DNA from: Korarchaeum sp964519515
GTDB taxonomy: Archaea > Korarchaeota > Korarchaeia > Korarchaeales > Korarchaeaceae
NCBI GenBank assembly: GCA_964519515.1
Contig: CAZFIJ010000063.1
Span: 1-13,120 of the forward strand
Reading direction: 5' to 3'
DNA length: 13,120 nt
Within the stretch, counting starts at the first letter, position 1; every line of letters starts with the position of its first letter. The translations under genes were made by a program, and so were the position numbers. The notes beneath the pieces are model-generated. The model was not told the origin of the DNA and ran no database searches. It was given only the letters and a program-made list of their open reading frames with translations. Of this stretch, positions 6,873 through 13,120 are shown piece after piece.

Positions 6873-7857
6873 GATAGTGCTCGAGGTATCTCTCTCTATA
6901 ATCCTGAGCTTCCTCATCGGATATATCATGCTCATTTTAATGGGATACGATGCCACTAGAGTGTTCTCGATAGTAATAAGGGAGGGCCTCAGTAACCCCA
7001 CTTACTTAATGATGAGGAGCACTCCCTTGATCCTCACAGCTCTAGCTTTCTCAATACCGTCTTCAGTCGGTGTCTTCAATATAGGAGGGGAGGGGCAGTT
7101 CTATTTAGGGGCCCTAGCCTCTCTCATAATCGCATATACTACTGGTAACTCTTTACTCTCTACAATCACAGGTATGGCCGCTGGGGGCCTTCTCTCGGCT
7201 CTAATAGCTGTGATAAAGGTGAAGAGAGGTGTCAACGAAGTGGTCACTTCGATAATGTTCAATTGGATGATCTACTTCTCGCTCCTCTACCTCATATCCA
7301 CTTACCTCTTCGATCCCCTCATGCCGTACCAATCTGTCTCAGTCCCTAAGAACGCTAGGATAGAGTACTTGACGATACAATCAGTCTCGATACCGATGAT
7401 CTTCCCGATAGCAGTGCTCACCTCTCTAGCTATGTACTTCCTCATGTATCACTCAGCTCTAGGCTATAGGATGAGAGTCGTCGGTATATCGCCGAAGGCA
7501 GCTAGGTACGCTGGCTTCGATCCGGAGAGTTCCATAATCATATCTATGATCATCGGAGGGGCTATGAGTGGTTTAGGCGGTTCCCTCCTCATCTTAGGGC
7601 ATACTCATACTATAGATTCGACGATGTCCGGGCTCTACGGGATGGGCTTCGCGGGGATAGGGGCTGGCCTCTTAGGTAGGAACAACCCTATAGGCATAAT
7701 ATTTTCATCTATATTCCTCTCAATGCTCCTAATAGGAGGGGAAGCTGCTGAATTGAGGGCTAGAGTCCCTACGGAGCTCGCTGATACCCTAATAGGGATG
7801 ATAGTGATAGTGCTCTCAGCTCCCTATATAGTGAGGATTTTGAGGGTGAGGAGATGA
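6865..7857 (+). CDS. ABC transporter permease 1 (nucleoside/simple-sugar type)
   Basis: This is the first of two membrane subunits forming the translocation pore (BPD_transp_2 family, COG4603, RnsC/NupB-like), 330 aa with about eight to ten hydrophobic helices. The family landmark is SVGVFNIGGEGQFYLGAL near residues 67-84. A second typical segment is LGYRMRVVGISPKAARYAGF (about 195-214), the cytoplasmic coupling loop that contacts the ATPase. The ATG at 6865 lies inside the last codons of the ATPase gene (8-base overlap). The stop TGA 7855-7857 overlaps the ATG of the next permease in the arrangement ATGA. The substrate is inferred from family and context to be purine nucleosides or ribosides, not shown by the sequence alone. 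Confidence 0.93.
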   Translation: MRKIVLEVSLSIILSFLIGYIMLILMGYDATRVFSIVIREGLSNPTYLMMRSTPLILTALAFSIPSSVGVFNIGGEGQFYLGALASLIIAYTTGNSLLSTITGMAAGGLLSALIAVIKVKRGVNEVVTSIMFNWMIYFSLLYLISTYLFDPLMPYQSVSVPKNARIEYLTIQSVSIPMIFPIAVLTSLAMYFLMYHSALGYRMRVVGISPKAARYAGFDPESSIIISMIIGGAMSGLGGSLLILGHTHTIDSTMSGLYGMGFAGIGAGLLGRNNPIGIIFSSIFLSMLLIGGEAAELRARVPTELADTLIGMIVIVLSAPYIVRILRVRR

Positions 7858-8762
7858 TAGAGGACATCATAAGCTTGACTTCTCAAGCTCTAGTCGCGAT
7901 GATACCCCTCCTCCTAGCTAGCGTCGGTGAGATAGTGACTGAGAGGAGCGGAGTAGTCAACATAGGGCTCGAGGGGATACTCATACTCTCAGCTTTCATC
8001 TCCTCCCTCGTGACCTTCAGCACGAACGATCCTTACTTAGGCTTGTTGGCTGGTGCTCTCTCCGGTCTCTCAGCGGGCTTGCTCCACGGATTCATAAGCG
8101 TCTATTTGAGGGGAGATCAGATAATTGCTGGCGTCGGCTTCAATACTTTCGCGTATGGGATAAGCATATTGGGTCTGATAAACACTTGGGGTCATCATGG
8201 AGCCTCGCCCATGGTATCGAAGATCCCCTTCTTCGGAGCCCCTCTCTACATCTCCCCCTTGCTTCCCATAGCCCTGATTATAGCGATAACATGCTGGTTC
8301 TGGCTCTTCAGGACATCATCAGGCCTCAGGTTGAGGGCTTGCGGTGAGGATCCTAGAGCTGCAGAGGCGATGGGAGTGAACGTCCTCAGGATGAGGTTCC
8401 TCGCTACAGTACTAGGGGCCACGCTGACGGGGATAGGTGGGGCTTACATAGTAGTGGGGTGGATAGGCCAGTTCACTAGGCACATCTCAGCGGGAAGGGG
8501 GTTCATAGCTCTAGCTATAGTAGCATTGAGCGGATGGAATCCAGCTCTATCTATAGCTGGTAGCTTCATCTTCGGCTTCTTCGATGCTATCTCCCTATAT
8601 CTACCTGTGAAGATCCAGTTGATCAATCCGGGCTTGAACTTAACCTCCCTCTCTTACGTCTTCAGGATAATACCTTACTTAGGGGTCCTGATAATAGTGA
8701 GCTTCTTCTTCAGGAGGGGAAGGGCTCCGAGGGACTTAGGTAGGCCTTATATCAAGGAGTAA
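7854..8762 (+). CDS. ABC transporter permease 2 (nucleoside/simple-sugar type)
   Basis: This is the second pore subunit (BPD_transp_2 family, COG1079, RnsD/NupC-like), 302 aa and mostly hydrophobic. The diagnostic opening TERSGVVNIGLEGILIL is at about residues 29-45. The coupling-loop segment GLRLRACGEDPRAAEAMGVN is at about 156-175, followed by a Gly-rich helix (LTGIGGAYIVVG). It starts at ATG 7854, overlapping the stop of permease 1 by 4 bases, with the purine-rich GAGGGTGAGGAG before it. The C terminus is basic (FFFRRGRAPRDLGRPY) and cytoplasmic. The gene closes the importer locus and is followed by a seven-T run. Confidence 0.93.
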   Translation: MIEDIISLTSQALVAMIPLLLASVGEIVTERSGVVNIGLEGILILSAFISSLVTFSTNDPYLGLLAGALSGLSAGLLHGFISVYLRGDQIIAGVGFNTFAYGISILGLINTWGHHGASPMVSKIPFFGAPLYISPLLPIALIIAITCWFWLFRTSSGLRLRACGEDPRAAEAMGVNVLRMRFLATVLGATLTGIGGAYIVVGWIGQFTRHISAGRGFIALAIVALSGWNPALSIAGSFIFGFFDAISLYLPVKIQLINPGLNLTSLSYVFRIIPYLGVLIIVSFFFRRGRAPRDLGRPYIKE

Positions 8763-8764
8763 TC

Positions 8765-8776
8765 TTTTTTTAATTG
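8765..8776 (+). promoter_or_regulatory. T-run / TATA-like box after the transporter operon
   Basis: TTTTTTTAATTG follows the last permease codon by 2 bases. The seven Ts could terminate the operon. The same box is centred about 24 bases before the ATG at 8794, and only 15 before the ATG at 8785. It therefore fits a promoter for the decarboxylase-family gene and favours the later start. Confidence 0.4.
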
Positions 8777-8784
8777 ATAGGGTA

Positions 8785-9525
8785 ATGAGACTCATGCCTT
8801 GGAGCGGCCCGCTCACTCCCTCAGGGAGGTCTGCTCTAGTTCCCGATGGCCCCTGGACTTACGTTATGGACGCTGTAGCAGTCCACGCGAGAGGGGATGC
8901 TTCTAGAATAGAGAAAGTCCTGCCGGATGGTTTGAAACCCTTGGGAGATCTCTGGTTCTACGTTTCAGATATAATATCGTTCTCCCCAAGCTCTGAGGAG
9001 ATGAACTATCTATCTCCAGGCTTACTTCAGTATAAGGAAGCAGCTGTATTCGTTAAGGTCGAATTCAAGGGCAAGATCTATGCTTTCTGCCCCTTCATGT
9101 ACGTAGATAATGATGTCTCCCTCTTGAGGGGGATAGTATTCGGTTTCCCTAAGAAGATGGCGCAAATAGAGATGACTAGGTTTCACGATCTCTTCGAAGC
9201 GAAGAAATATGGGGGAGTCGCTTATAGATCCGGCTACAACTTATTCAGGGTCACAGTCGAGCCTTCGAAAAGGGAGGAAAGGTTACCTTTCGAGGGATTC
9301 GGGAGTTGGCTCCTGAGGAGGTATCTGAAGCCCATCGAATTGGATGAATTCGTTGAGTTCGTCCCAGAGATAACTTACGGAAAGGTGCTCTCTGGCGAAG
9401 GGTCTTTGGAGGTCGGAGGAGGGTTCAACGATGAGTTAGAGTACTTGAGGCCGGAGGAGATATTGGGAGGCTACATCTACTCATTGAGGCTCAAGGCTAG
9501 GGAGATAAGGGTCTTGGGGAGATGA
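8785..9525 (+). CDS. Acetoacetate decarboxylase-family protein
   Basis: This belongs to the acetoacetate decarboxylase superfamily, whose classical member converts acetoacetate to acetone and CO2 through a Schiff base on lysine. The catalytic signature GFPKKMA (120-126) carries the adjacent lysines K123 and K124, matching the K115/K116 pair of the clostridial enzyme. E85, in LQYKEAAVFV, sits where the conserved active-site glutamate is expected. Length 246 aa is normal. Either ATG 8785 or ATG 8794 may be used; the TATA spacing favours 8794. The last 4 bases overlap the start of the YbaK-like gene (ATGA), so the two are probably co-translated. Some family members catalyse aldol or dehydration reactions instead of decarboxylation, so the substrate remains open. 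Confidence 0.87.
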   Translation: MRLMPWSGPLTPSGRSALVPDGPWTYVMDAVAVHARGDASRIEKVLPDGLKPLGDLWFYVSDIISFSPSSEEMNYLSPGLLQYKEAAVFVKVEFKGKIYAFCPFMYVDNDVSLLRGIVFGFPKKMAQIEMTRFHDLFEAKKYGGVAYRSGYNLFRVTVEPSKREERLPFEGFGSWLLRRYLKPIELDEFVEFVPEITYGKVLSGEGSLEVGGGFNDELEYLRPEEILGGYIYSLRLKAREIRVLGR

Positions 9526-9944
9526 GCGTAGAGGATATAGTCAGGAAGTTGGGCGGCAAGGTCATCGAAGTGAGGAATGAAGTAGTGACAGTCGAGCAAG
9601 CTGCGAGAGAACTGGGGGTTGATGAGGGCCAGATAATAAAGAGCTTAGTGATAATAACTGAGGACGGTCCTTTACTAGCGATCTTAGATGGAAAATCTAG
9701 ATTAGACTTGAGTAAGTTGAAGGGAAGGTTAGCGAAGCCTAGAGAAGTCAAGGAATTGACGGGATTCGAGATAGGGGAAGTCCCCCCTGTGGGGATCCCT
9801 CTGAGGACTTTAGTCGATAGGAAAGTGATGGAGAAGAGCGTAGTCTATGGGGGAGGGGGATCTAAGAGGAAACTGATTGAGATCTCCCCGGAGAGGATAG
9901 TGGAGTATCAAGGGGCCGAGGTAACCGATATAAGTGATCACTGA
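9522..9944 (+). CDS. YbaK/ProX-type aminoacyl-tRNA deacylase
   Basis: This is a single-domain protein of the YbaK/EbsC superfamily, which hydrolyses mischarged tRNAs (for example Cys- or Ala-tRNA-Pro) in trans. Visible family features are the opening segment VVTVEQAARELGV, the essential lysine K40 in GQIIKSLVI, the LAKPREVKELTGFEIG segment, then GEVPPVGIP (about 84-92), and the glycine-rich VYGGGGSKRKLIEIS near the C terminus. Length 140 aa is slightly short of the usual 150-160. It starts inside the end of the decarboxylase-family gene (4-base ATGA overlap), so it is probably in the same operon. A functional link between the two is not obvious. Which tRNA it edits cannot be read from the sequence. 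Confidence 0.88.
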   Translation: MSVEDIVRKLGGKVIEVRNEVVTVEQAARELGVDEGQIIKSLVIITEDGPLLAILDGKSRLDLSKLKGRLAKPREVKELTGFEIGEVPPVGIPLRTLVDRKVMEKSVVYGGGGSKRKLIEISPERIVEYQGAEVTDISDH

Positions 9945-9949
9945 AAACC

Positions 9950-9960
9950 TTTTAAGTTTA
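9950..9960 (+). promoter_or_regulatory. TATA-like box for the MoaD-like gene
   Basis: TTTTAAGTTTA is centred about 23 bases before ATG 9978. No Shine-Dalgarno is evident, which fits a leaderless transcript. Confidence 0.45.
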
Positions 9961-9977
9961 CATTACTTCGATGTGCG

Positions 9978-10244
9978 ATGAGGGTGAAGGTCAAGTTTCA
10001 CGCTTTCTACAAGGACATAGCTGGGACTGATCATGCTATTTTCGAGATGCCAGAGGGATCGACTGTCCTAGATCTCCTCAGAGCGATGGAGGAGAGGTTC
10101 GAGGGATTCAGAGGGAGATTGATCAATAGGAAGGTAGGATCGAGGAGTTACATCTTAGTGAGAAGGGGGGAGTGGCCGGGGATGGAGGATGCATTAAGGG
10201 ATGGGGATGAGTTCTCCCTCTTCCCTCCCTTAGGAGGGGGTTGA
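9978..10244 (+). CDS. MoaD/ThiS-like ubiquitin-fold protein (SAMP-like)
   Basis: This is a small beta-grasp sulfur carrier or modifier of 88 aa. The fold opens with a strand VKVKFHAFYKDIAGTDH, then FEMPEGSTVLDLLRAMEERF (helix 1), and closes with DGDEFSLFPPLGGG. The C-terminal Gly-Gly(-Gly) after FPPL is the activation site, adenylated and then converted to thiocarboxylate or conjugated by an E1-like enzyme. It matches the FPPVxGG end of MoaD proteins. It may serve molybdopterin/tungstopterin synthesis, tRNA thiolation or protein modification (SAMP). No MoaE, MoeB or other cofactor gene is in the window. A TATA-like box lies 23 bases before the ATG. A 6-base inverted repeat (10223-10238) falls within the last codons. 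Confidence 0.87.
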   Translation: MRVKVKFHAFYKDIAGTDHAIFEMPEGSTVLDLLRAMEERFEGFRGRLINRKVGSRSYILVRRGEWPGMEDALRDGDEFSLFPPLGGG

Positions 10245-10257
10245 GCCAGAGCGGGAG

Positions 10258-10268
10258 TATTAAAAAGG
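10258..10268 (+). promoter_or_regulatory. TATA-like box for the Nudix gene
   Basis: TATTAAAAAGG is centred about 25 bases before ATG 10287, 13 bases after the stop of the MoaD-like gene. It suggests a separate, leaderless transcript for the hydrolase. Confidence 0.5.
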
Positions 10269-10286
10269 TGCGTCAGACCCTCTCTT

Positions 10287-10838
10287 ATGCATCCCGAGGA
10301 GCCAAAGATACTGAGGGACGAACTCCTCTGCTCCGGTAAGAGAGTCAAGCTCTTCAAGAGGGTTTTAGTGAGAGGGAAGGATGAGATAGAGAAGGATCTC
10401 GTCTCCTTCGGGAGCTCAGTAGTCATAATTCCTCTACTAGATGATGGAAGGGTCGTATTCTTGAAGCAGTATAGAGCTGCGATAGCGTCCTGGATCATAG
10501 AGCTCCCCGCTGGGAGGGTCGAAGATAACGAGGATCTGAGGGAAGCCGCTATAAGGGAACTTGAGGAGGAAACTGGATATAGAGCCCAATACATCGAGAG
10601 AATCGCATCCGCTTTCGTCTCCCCGGGGTATAGTGATGAGCTAATGCACATATTCATAGCTAAGGGGTTGAAGCCCGGGATCCCGCACCCTGAGAGAGGG
10701 GAGTTCCTGGAGAAGGTCTTGATGAAGCCTGAGGAATACTTAAGCGATCTTAATAGTGTTAAGGACATGAAATCCATCGCATCAATACTCCTCTTACTTC
10801 ACAAGGCTCATGAATCAGTACTCAGGGGATCTGATTAA
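10287..10838 (+). CDS. Nudix hydrolase, ADP-ribose pyrophosphatase type
   Basis: This is a cytoplasmic Mg-dependent Nudix hydrolase of 183 aa, probably cleaving ADP-ribose to AMP and ribose 5-phosphate. The Nudix box G-x5-E-x7-R-E-U-x-E-E-x-G-U is a perfect match at 76-98: G76, E82, R90-E91, L92, E94-E95, G97, Y98. It is preceded by ELPAG, and a proline (P113 in FVSPGYSDE) lies 16 residues after the box glycine. Both are hallmarks of the ADP-ribose pyrophosphatase subgroup. The N-terminal strands (KRVKLFKRVLVRGKDE) match the dimerisation region of that subgroup. Its own TATA-like box lies 25 bases upstream. It converges on trpS across a 61-base gap. Confidence 0.92.
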   Translation: MHPEEPKILRDELLCSGKRVKLFKRVLVRGKDEIEKDLVSFGSSVVIIPLLDDGRVVFLKQYRAAIASWIIELPAGRVEDNEDLREAAIRELEEETGYRAQYIERIASAFVSPGYSDELMHIFIAKGLKPGIPHPERGEFLEKVLMKPEEYLSDLNSVKDMKSIASILLLLHKAHESVLRGSD

Positions 10839-10868
10839 CATCCCTCGTATTGAATGGAGAGAAATAGA

Positions 10869-10882
10869 AACTCAAACTGAGT
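10869..10882. terminator. Possible small hairpin between convergent Nudix and trpS genes
   Basis: ACTCA-AAC-TGAGT is a perfect 5-base stem with a 3-base loop in the 61-base gap between the convergent stops. On the plus strand it is followed by T-rich sequence (CTTTTACCTTTTT, about 10896-10908). The stem is weak. Archaeal termination relies mainly on the T-run, so this is tentative. Confidence 0.25.
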
Positions 10883-10899
10883 GAGAAAAGCTAGGACTT

Positions 10900-12087
10900 T
10901 TACCTTTTTAAGGCCTCCGGTATGTGGAGGTCCCACATCTCTCTCGCTAGCTTTCCAGTGTACTTCATCTTCTCCACGATCGGCTCAACGACTTTCCTCC
11001 TCTCAGAATGCTCCTTCAGGAATGCTTGGACCTTCGATATGAGGTAATCTTTGCACTCCCCGCAGAGTATAGCTCCAGATCTGCAATCCTCGTACCTCTC
11101 CCTGAGCTTCCGATCATCAGGCTCGAAGAATATCTCGAGCCACTTGAATACGACGCAAACTTCCGGGTTCCCCCCCTTGATCCTCTGTTCCTGAGCTGTC
11201 GCTTGGCCTCCAGTTAACGCATACTTCCATATCTTGCTCCTAACGGTCTCAGGATCATCCGTCAAGTAGACAGCTGTCTCCGGCATGCTAGCGCTCATCT
11301 TACCGGAGATACCGGTTAGAGGCGGGAAGAACTTCCCATGTATAGCTGCTGTCTTGAAGTAACCTAAGCTCTCAGCTATATCCCTCTGGATCCTCCAATA
11401 TGGGTCTTGATCTATAGCTGCTGGTATCAAGCACCTCCTCCTCTCGAAGAAAGTCGGCGCAGCTTGGATAGCTGGATAGAATATTATACCTATCTTACTG
11501 CTCTCATTGAAACCGAAGACCGCTCTCGCAGTTGAGAATGTAATTTTCTTTGAGATTGGGATAGCTATCTCATATATCTTCGTGTACTCGCTGTTCTGGA
11601 ATATGAAAGTCCTCTCGGGATCGAAGCCCACAGCAGCTATATCGAATATGTTCTGGATCGCCCACCTCTTCGTGTCCTCGAACTCAAATTCAGGATGTAT
11701 TATGAACTTCTCATCATCCGTGACTTGGATGTAGAGGTTCACACCGAACTTCTCCTGGAACCAAGCGGTCATGTAGAAGGGTATTATGTGACCTATGTGC
11801 ATAGGTCCGGAGGGACCCCTCCCCGTGTACAAGAAGAAGCCCCTCCCCTCCTCGTAATCCTTGAGGGCTAAGTCATAATCTCTGTGCGAGAAGAAGAACT
11901 TCCTCCTCAGGAATATCGGAAGCTCACTTTTAGTGAGCTCTCTCGTCTTCTCTATTAGATCTTCCGTCAGAGGCTTGGTCCCGAACTCCAATATGAGCTT
12001 ATCGTAGTCGACGATCCCCTCGACTTCCCAAGGCGTTACCTTGAACTCCTCCTCACCGCCAAAGTGAACCACCTTGCATGATCCCAC
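10900..12087 (-). CDS. trpS: Tryptophanyl-tRNA synthetase (archaeal/eukaryotic type)
   Basis: This class Ic synthetase charges tRNA-Trp with tryptophan in the cytoplasm. The N-terminal family segment FKVTPWEVEGIVDYDKL (about 15-31) is specific to archaeal and eukaryotic TrpRS. The class I motifs are intact: GPSGPMHIGH (91-100, HIGH box) and GKMSAS (262-267, KMSKS loop). Between them lie QVTDDEKF and the AAIDQDPYWR segment of the Trp pocket. Length 395 aa is normal or slightly long. The start is a GTG (12085-12087) about 26 bases from the TATA box it shares with the divergent gene, so the mRNA is probably leaderless. C337 and a C-x2-C pair (ILCGECKDY) near 340 are also visible. Confidence 0.95.
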   Translation of the reverse strand: MGSCKVVHFGGEEEFKVTPWEVEGIVDYDKLILEFGTKPLTEDLIEKTRELTKSELPIFLRRKFFFSHRDYDLALKDYEEGRGFFLYTGRGPSGPMHIGHIIPFYMTAWFQEKFGVNLYIQVTDDEKFIIHPEFEFEDTKRWAIQNIFDIAAVGFDPERTFIFQNSEYTKIYEIAIPISKKITFSTARAVFGFNESSKIGIIFYPAIQAAPTFFERRRCLIPAAIDQDPYWRIQRDIAESLGYFKTAAIHGKFFPPLTGISGKMSASMPETAVYLTDDPETVRSKIWKYALTGGQATAQEQRIKGGNPEVCVVFKWLEIFFEPDDRKLRERYEDCRSGAILCGECKDYLISKVQAFLKEHSERRKVVEPIVEKMKYTGKLAREMWDLHIPEALKR

Positions 12088-12107
12088 CTCTTCCGACTTC
12101 CGGTTCC

Positions 12108-12123
12108 TTTTTATATTTTTTAC
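12108..12123. promoter_or_regulatory. Shared bidirectional TATA box between trpS and a secreted-protein gene
   Basis: TTTTTATATTTTTTAC is almost symmetrical and is the only AT-rich element in the 51-base gap. It is centred about 25 bases from the plus-strand ATG 12139 and about 27 bases from the minus-strand GTG 12087, the expected spacing for leaderless transcripts in both directions. Confidence 0.6.
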
Positions 12124-12138
12124 AGTGGGGATGATGCG

Positions 12139-12834
12139 ATGAATTGGAAGCCCATAGCACTAGCCTCGATAATACTCCTAGCTCTCCTCTCCTCCTTCTA
12201 TCTATACAGGATGAGTGAGGAAGCTTCAGTTAAGGAGCTGAGGATCCTATGGCCGGATCTGGATGAAGTCTCATCCAGGCTTTGTATGGTCAACTCAACT
12301 TATCATTACCTCGAGTCAGCCCTCCTCTCCTGCGAGGGGTCCTGCTACTCCTTAGTTAGGTACAGGATATACTTACCTACGGATGATGAGCTCGAGATGA
12401 GCCTCCCCTTACAGATATTGAGGGATGGTAAGGTAATACTCAGCACTAATGTGACTGCATTCAAGAGGAATTATACTGTTTTCATACAGACAGTCGCTCT
12501 CCTCATCAAGTTCCCTAGGGGAGCTGAGATCAAGGTACTTAACATGAGCATAAGGCCGGATGAGTGTCTCAGATCGGAGATGGGACCTCCTCAAGTCATA
12601 TATACGAGAGGTATTATAGATGATTGGATCTTACTGAAGAACGGCTTCAGGATATACGAGATATTCGATGGCGTCTATGCTGCGACCTGGAGGGGGAATG
12701 CTAGTCTCATCTGCGGGGGGATCAAGCTGAACTTGAGGAACATCGAGCCCACTAAGGGGGAGATAGCGATAATCTCACTCAGGGGAAGGTGCGAAGTAGA
12801 GCTCAATGGGGAGAGAGCGCCTATAGGGTCCTGA
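12139..12834 (+). CDS. Unknown membrane-anchored or secreted protein
   Basis: I do not recognise this 231-aa protein. Residues 1-3 are polar with K4, then a hydrophobic segment (about 5-22, IALASIILLALLSSFYLY) forms a signal peptide or N-terminal anchor, placing the rest outside the cell. The exported part is beta-rich. It has five N-glycosylation sequons (N52, N104, N111, N135, N187) and six cysteines (C49, C65, C69, C143, C192, C218), an even number that could form three disulfides. The TATA box shared with trpS lies about 25 bases upstream of the ATG. The 3' end overlaps the convergent gene by 14 bases. It could be a surface receptor or S-layer-associated protein, but that is only inferred from the topology. 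Confidence 0.8.
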   Translation: MNWKPIALASIILLALLSSFYLYRMSEEASVKELRILWPDLDEVSSRLCMVNSTYHYLESALLSCEGSCYSLVRYRIYLPTDDELEMSLPLQILRDGKVILSTNVTAFKRNYTVFIQTVALLIKFPRGAEIKVLNMSIRPDECLRSEMGPPQVIYTRGIIDDWILLKNGFRIYEIFDGVYAATWRGNASLICGGIKLNLRNIEPTKGEIAIISLRGRCEVELNGERAPIGS

Positions 12835-13120
12835 CTTCCAAGAGATCGTAAAGGCGCTTGCCCGTAGAAGCCCTAGGGCATAAGATGAGGGCATCTGGGA
12901 CACTCTGCTTCAGACAAGAGTCCTTGATCACACCGCTTATTTTAGTACCGATTATCTTGAGGCCTTCTAATATCCTCTCGCTCCTATCCAAGAGCAAGCA
13001 GGGGATATGGACGGGTCCTTCGTACTCAAGCTTGAGCGGGAGCTCACGAGCTGCCTCCAAGATAAAAGGTATTTTGAGAGAGTGAGATGCCTCAGGGGAT
13101 AATGAGAGCACCTTAATTCC
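12821..13120 (-). CDS. Unrecognised protein, C-terminal part (runs off right edge)
   Basis: This is a partial gene on the minus strand. The frame is open from the right edge (GIKVLSLSPEASHS...) to TAG 12821-12823. A GTG at 13109-13111 could be a start, but the frame continues past it, so the gene may be longer. The 99 visible residues use the same codons as the neighbours (AGG, ATA, AAG, GAG), which argues for a real gene over the opposite-strand open frame at 12858-13085. The pattern suggests an alpha/beta fold: IKVLSLS, PVHIPCLLLDR and DALILCP look like strands, with helices between. Three cysteines are visible (in IPCLL, DSCLK, LILCP). I could not assign a family. Confidence 0.65.
   Translation of the reverse strand, partial: GIKVLSLSPEASHSLKIPFILEAARELPLKLEYEGPVHIPCLLLDRSERILEGLKIIGTKISGVIKDSCLKQSVPDALILCPRASTGKRLYDLLEVRTL

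Noticed and set aside
10148..10777. 209-codon minus-strand open frame over the MoaD-like and Nudix genes
   Set aside because: It is antisense to two genes with intact family motifs. Its Ser/Leu-rich translation is typical of a shadow frame.
12858..13085. Plus-strand open frame of 75 codons opposite the right-edge gene
   Set aside because: The minus-strand frame is longer, runs to the window edge and has the codon choice of the neighbours. The plus frame has no promoter or SD and looks like its shadow.
1..13120. Defence island, CRISPR array, integrase or insertion sequence
   Set aside because: No direct-repeat array, transposase, nuclease-helicase pair or terminal inverted repeats were seen. 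All genes fit housekeeping, transport or orphan categories.

Overview
The window looks like part of the chromosome of a hyperthermophilic archaeon, probably a Korarchaeota- or Thermoproteota-like lineage. The evidence is: an archaeal/eukaryotic-type tryptophanyl-tRNA synthetase, an archaeal NreA repair protein, an archaeal MoaD/SAMP-like protein, AT-rich TATA-like boxes about 25-30 bases upstream of many start codons with little or no leader, and heavy use of AGG/AGA (Arg) and ATA (Ile). The exact species is inference. Packing is dense, the longest gene-free gap is about 110 bases, and I see no tRNA, rRNA, CRISPR array, insertion sequence or other mobile element.

Left part (1-4000). A partial MFS transporter enters from the left edge and ends stop-to-stop against a small zinc-finger protein on the other strand. 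Upstream of the zinc-finger gene on the same strand is an NreA-family protein with a C-terminal PCNA-binding (PIP-box) motif. It is divergent from a radical SAM protein of the SplB-like group (COG1533). The radical SAM gene converges on a zinc-dependent MDR dehydrogenase, leaving a 2-base gap.

Middle (4031-8762). This is a complete ABC importer locus of the BMP/nucleoside type: a BMP-family (PnrA/TmpC-like) substrate-binding protein, a double-domain ATPase, and two permeases that overlap by a few bases. Together they resemble the RnsBCD/NupABC purine-nucleoside importers. The binding-protein gene is the oddity of the window. Its start codon and the first half of its signal peptide are in one frame, and the rest of the protein is in another, with one extra base near 4100. 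This is a sequencing error, a real lesion or a recoding site.

Right part (8785-13120). An acetoacetate decarboxylase-family protein is translationally coupled to a YbaK-type aminoacyl-tRNA deacylase. Next come a MoaD/ThiS-like protein ending in Gly-Gly-Gly, each with its own TATA-like box, and an ADP-ribose pyrophosphatase-type Nudix hydrolase. The trpS gene lies on the minus strand and shares one central TATA box with a divergent secreted or membrane-anchored protein of unknown function. An unrecognised partial minus-strand gene runs off the right edge.

There is no obvious defence island or new multi-gene system. The points most worth a second look are the frameshifted receptor gene, the divergent promoters that also fix start codons, the PIP box of the NreA protein, and the two unrecognised genes at the right end.
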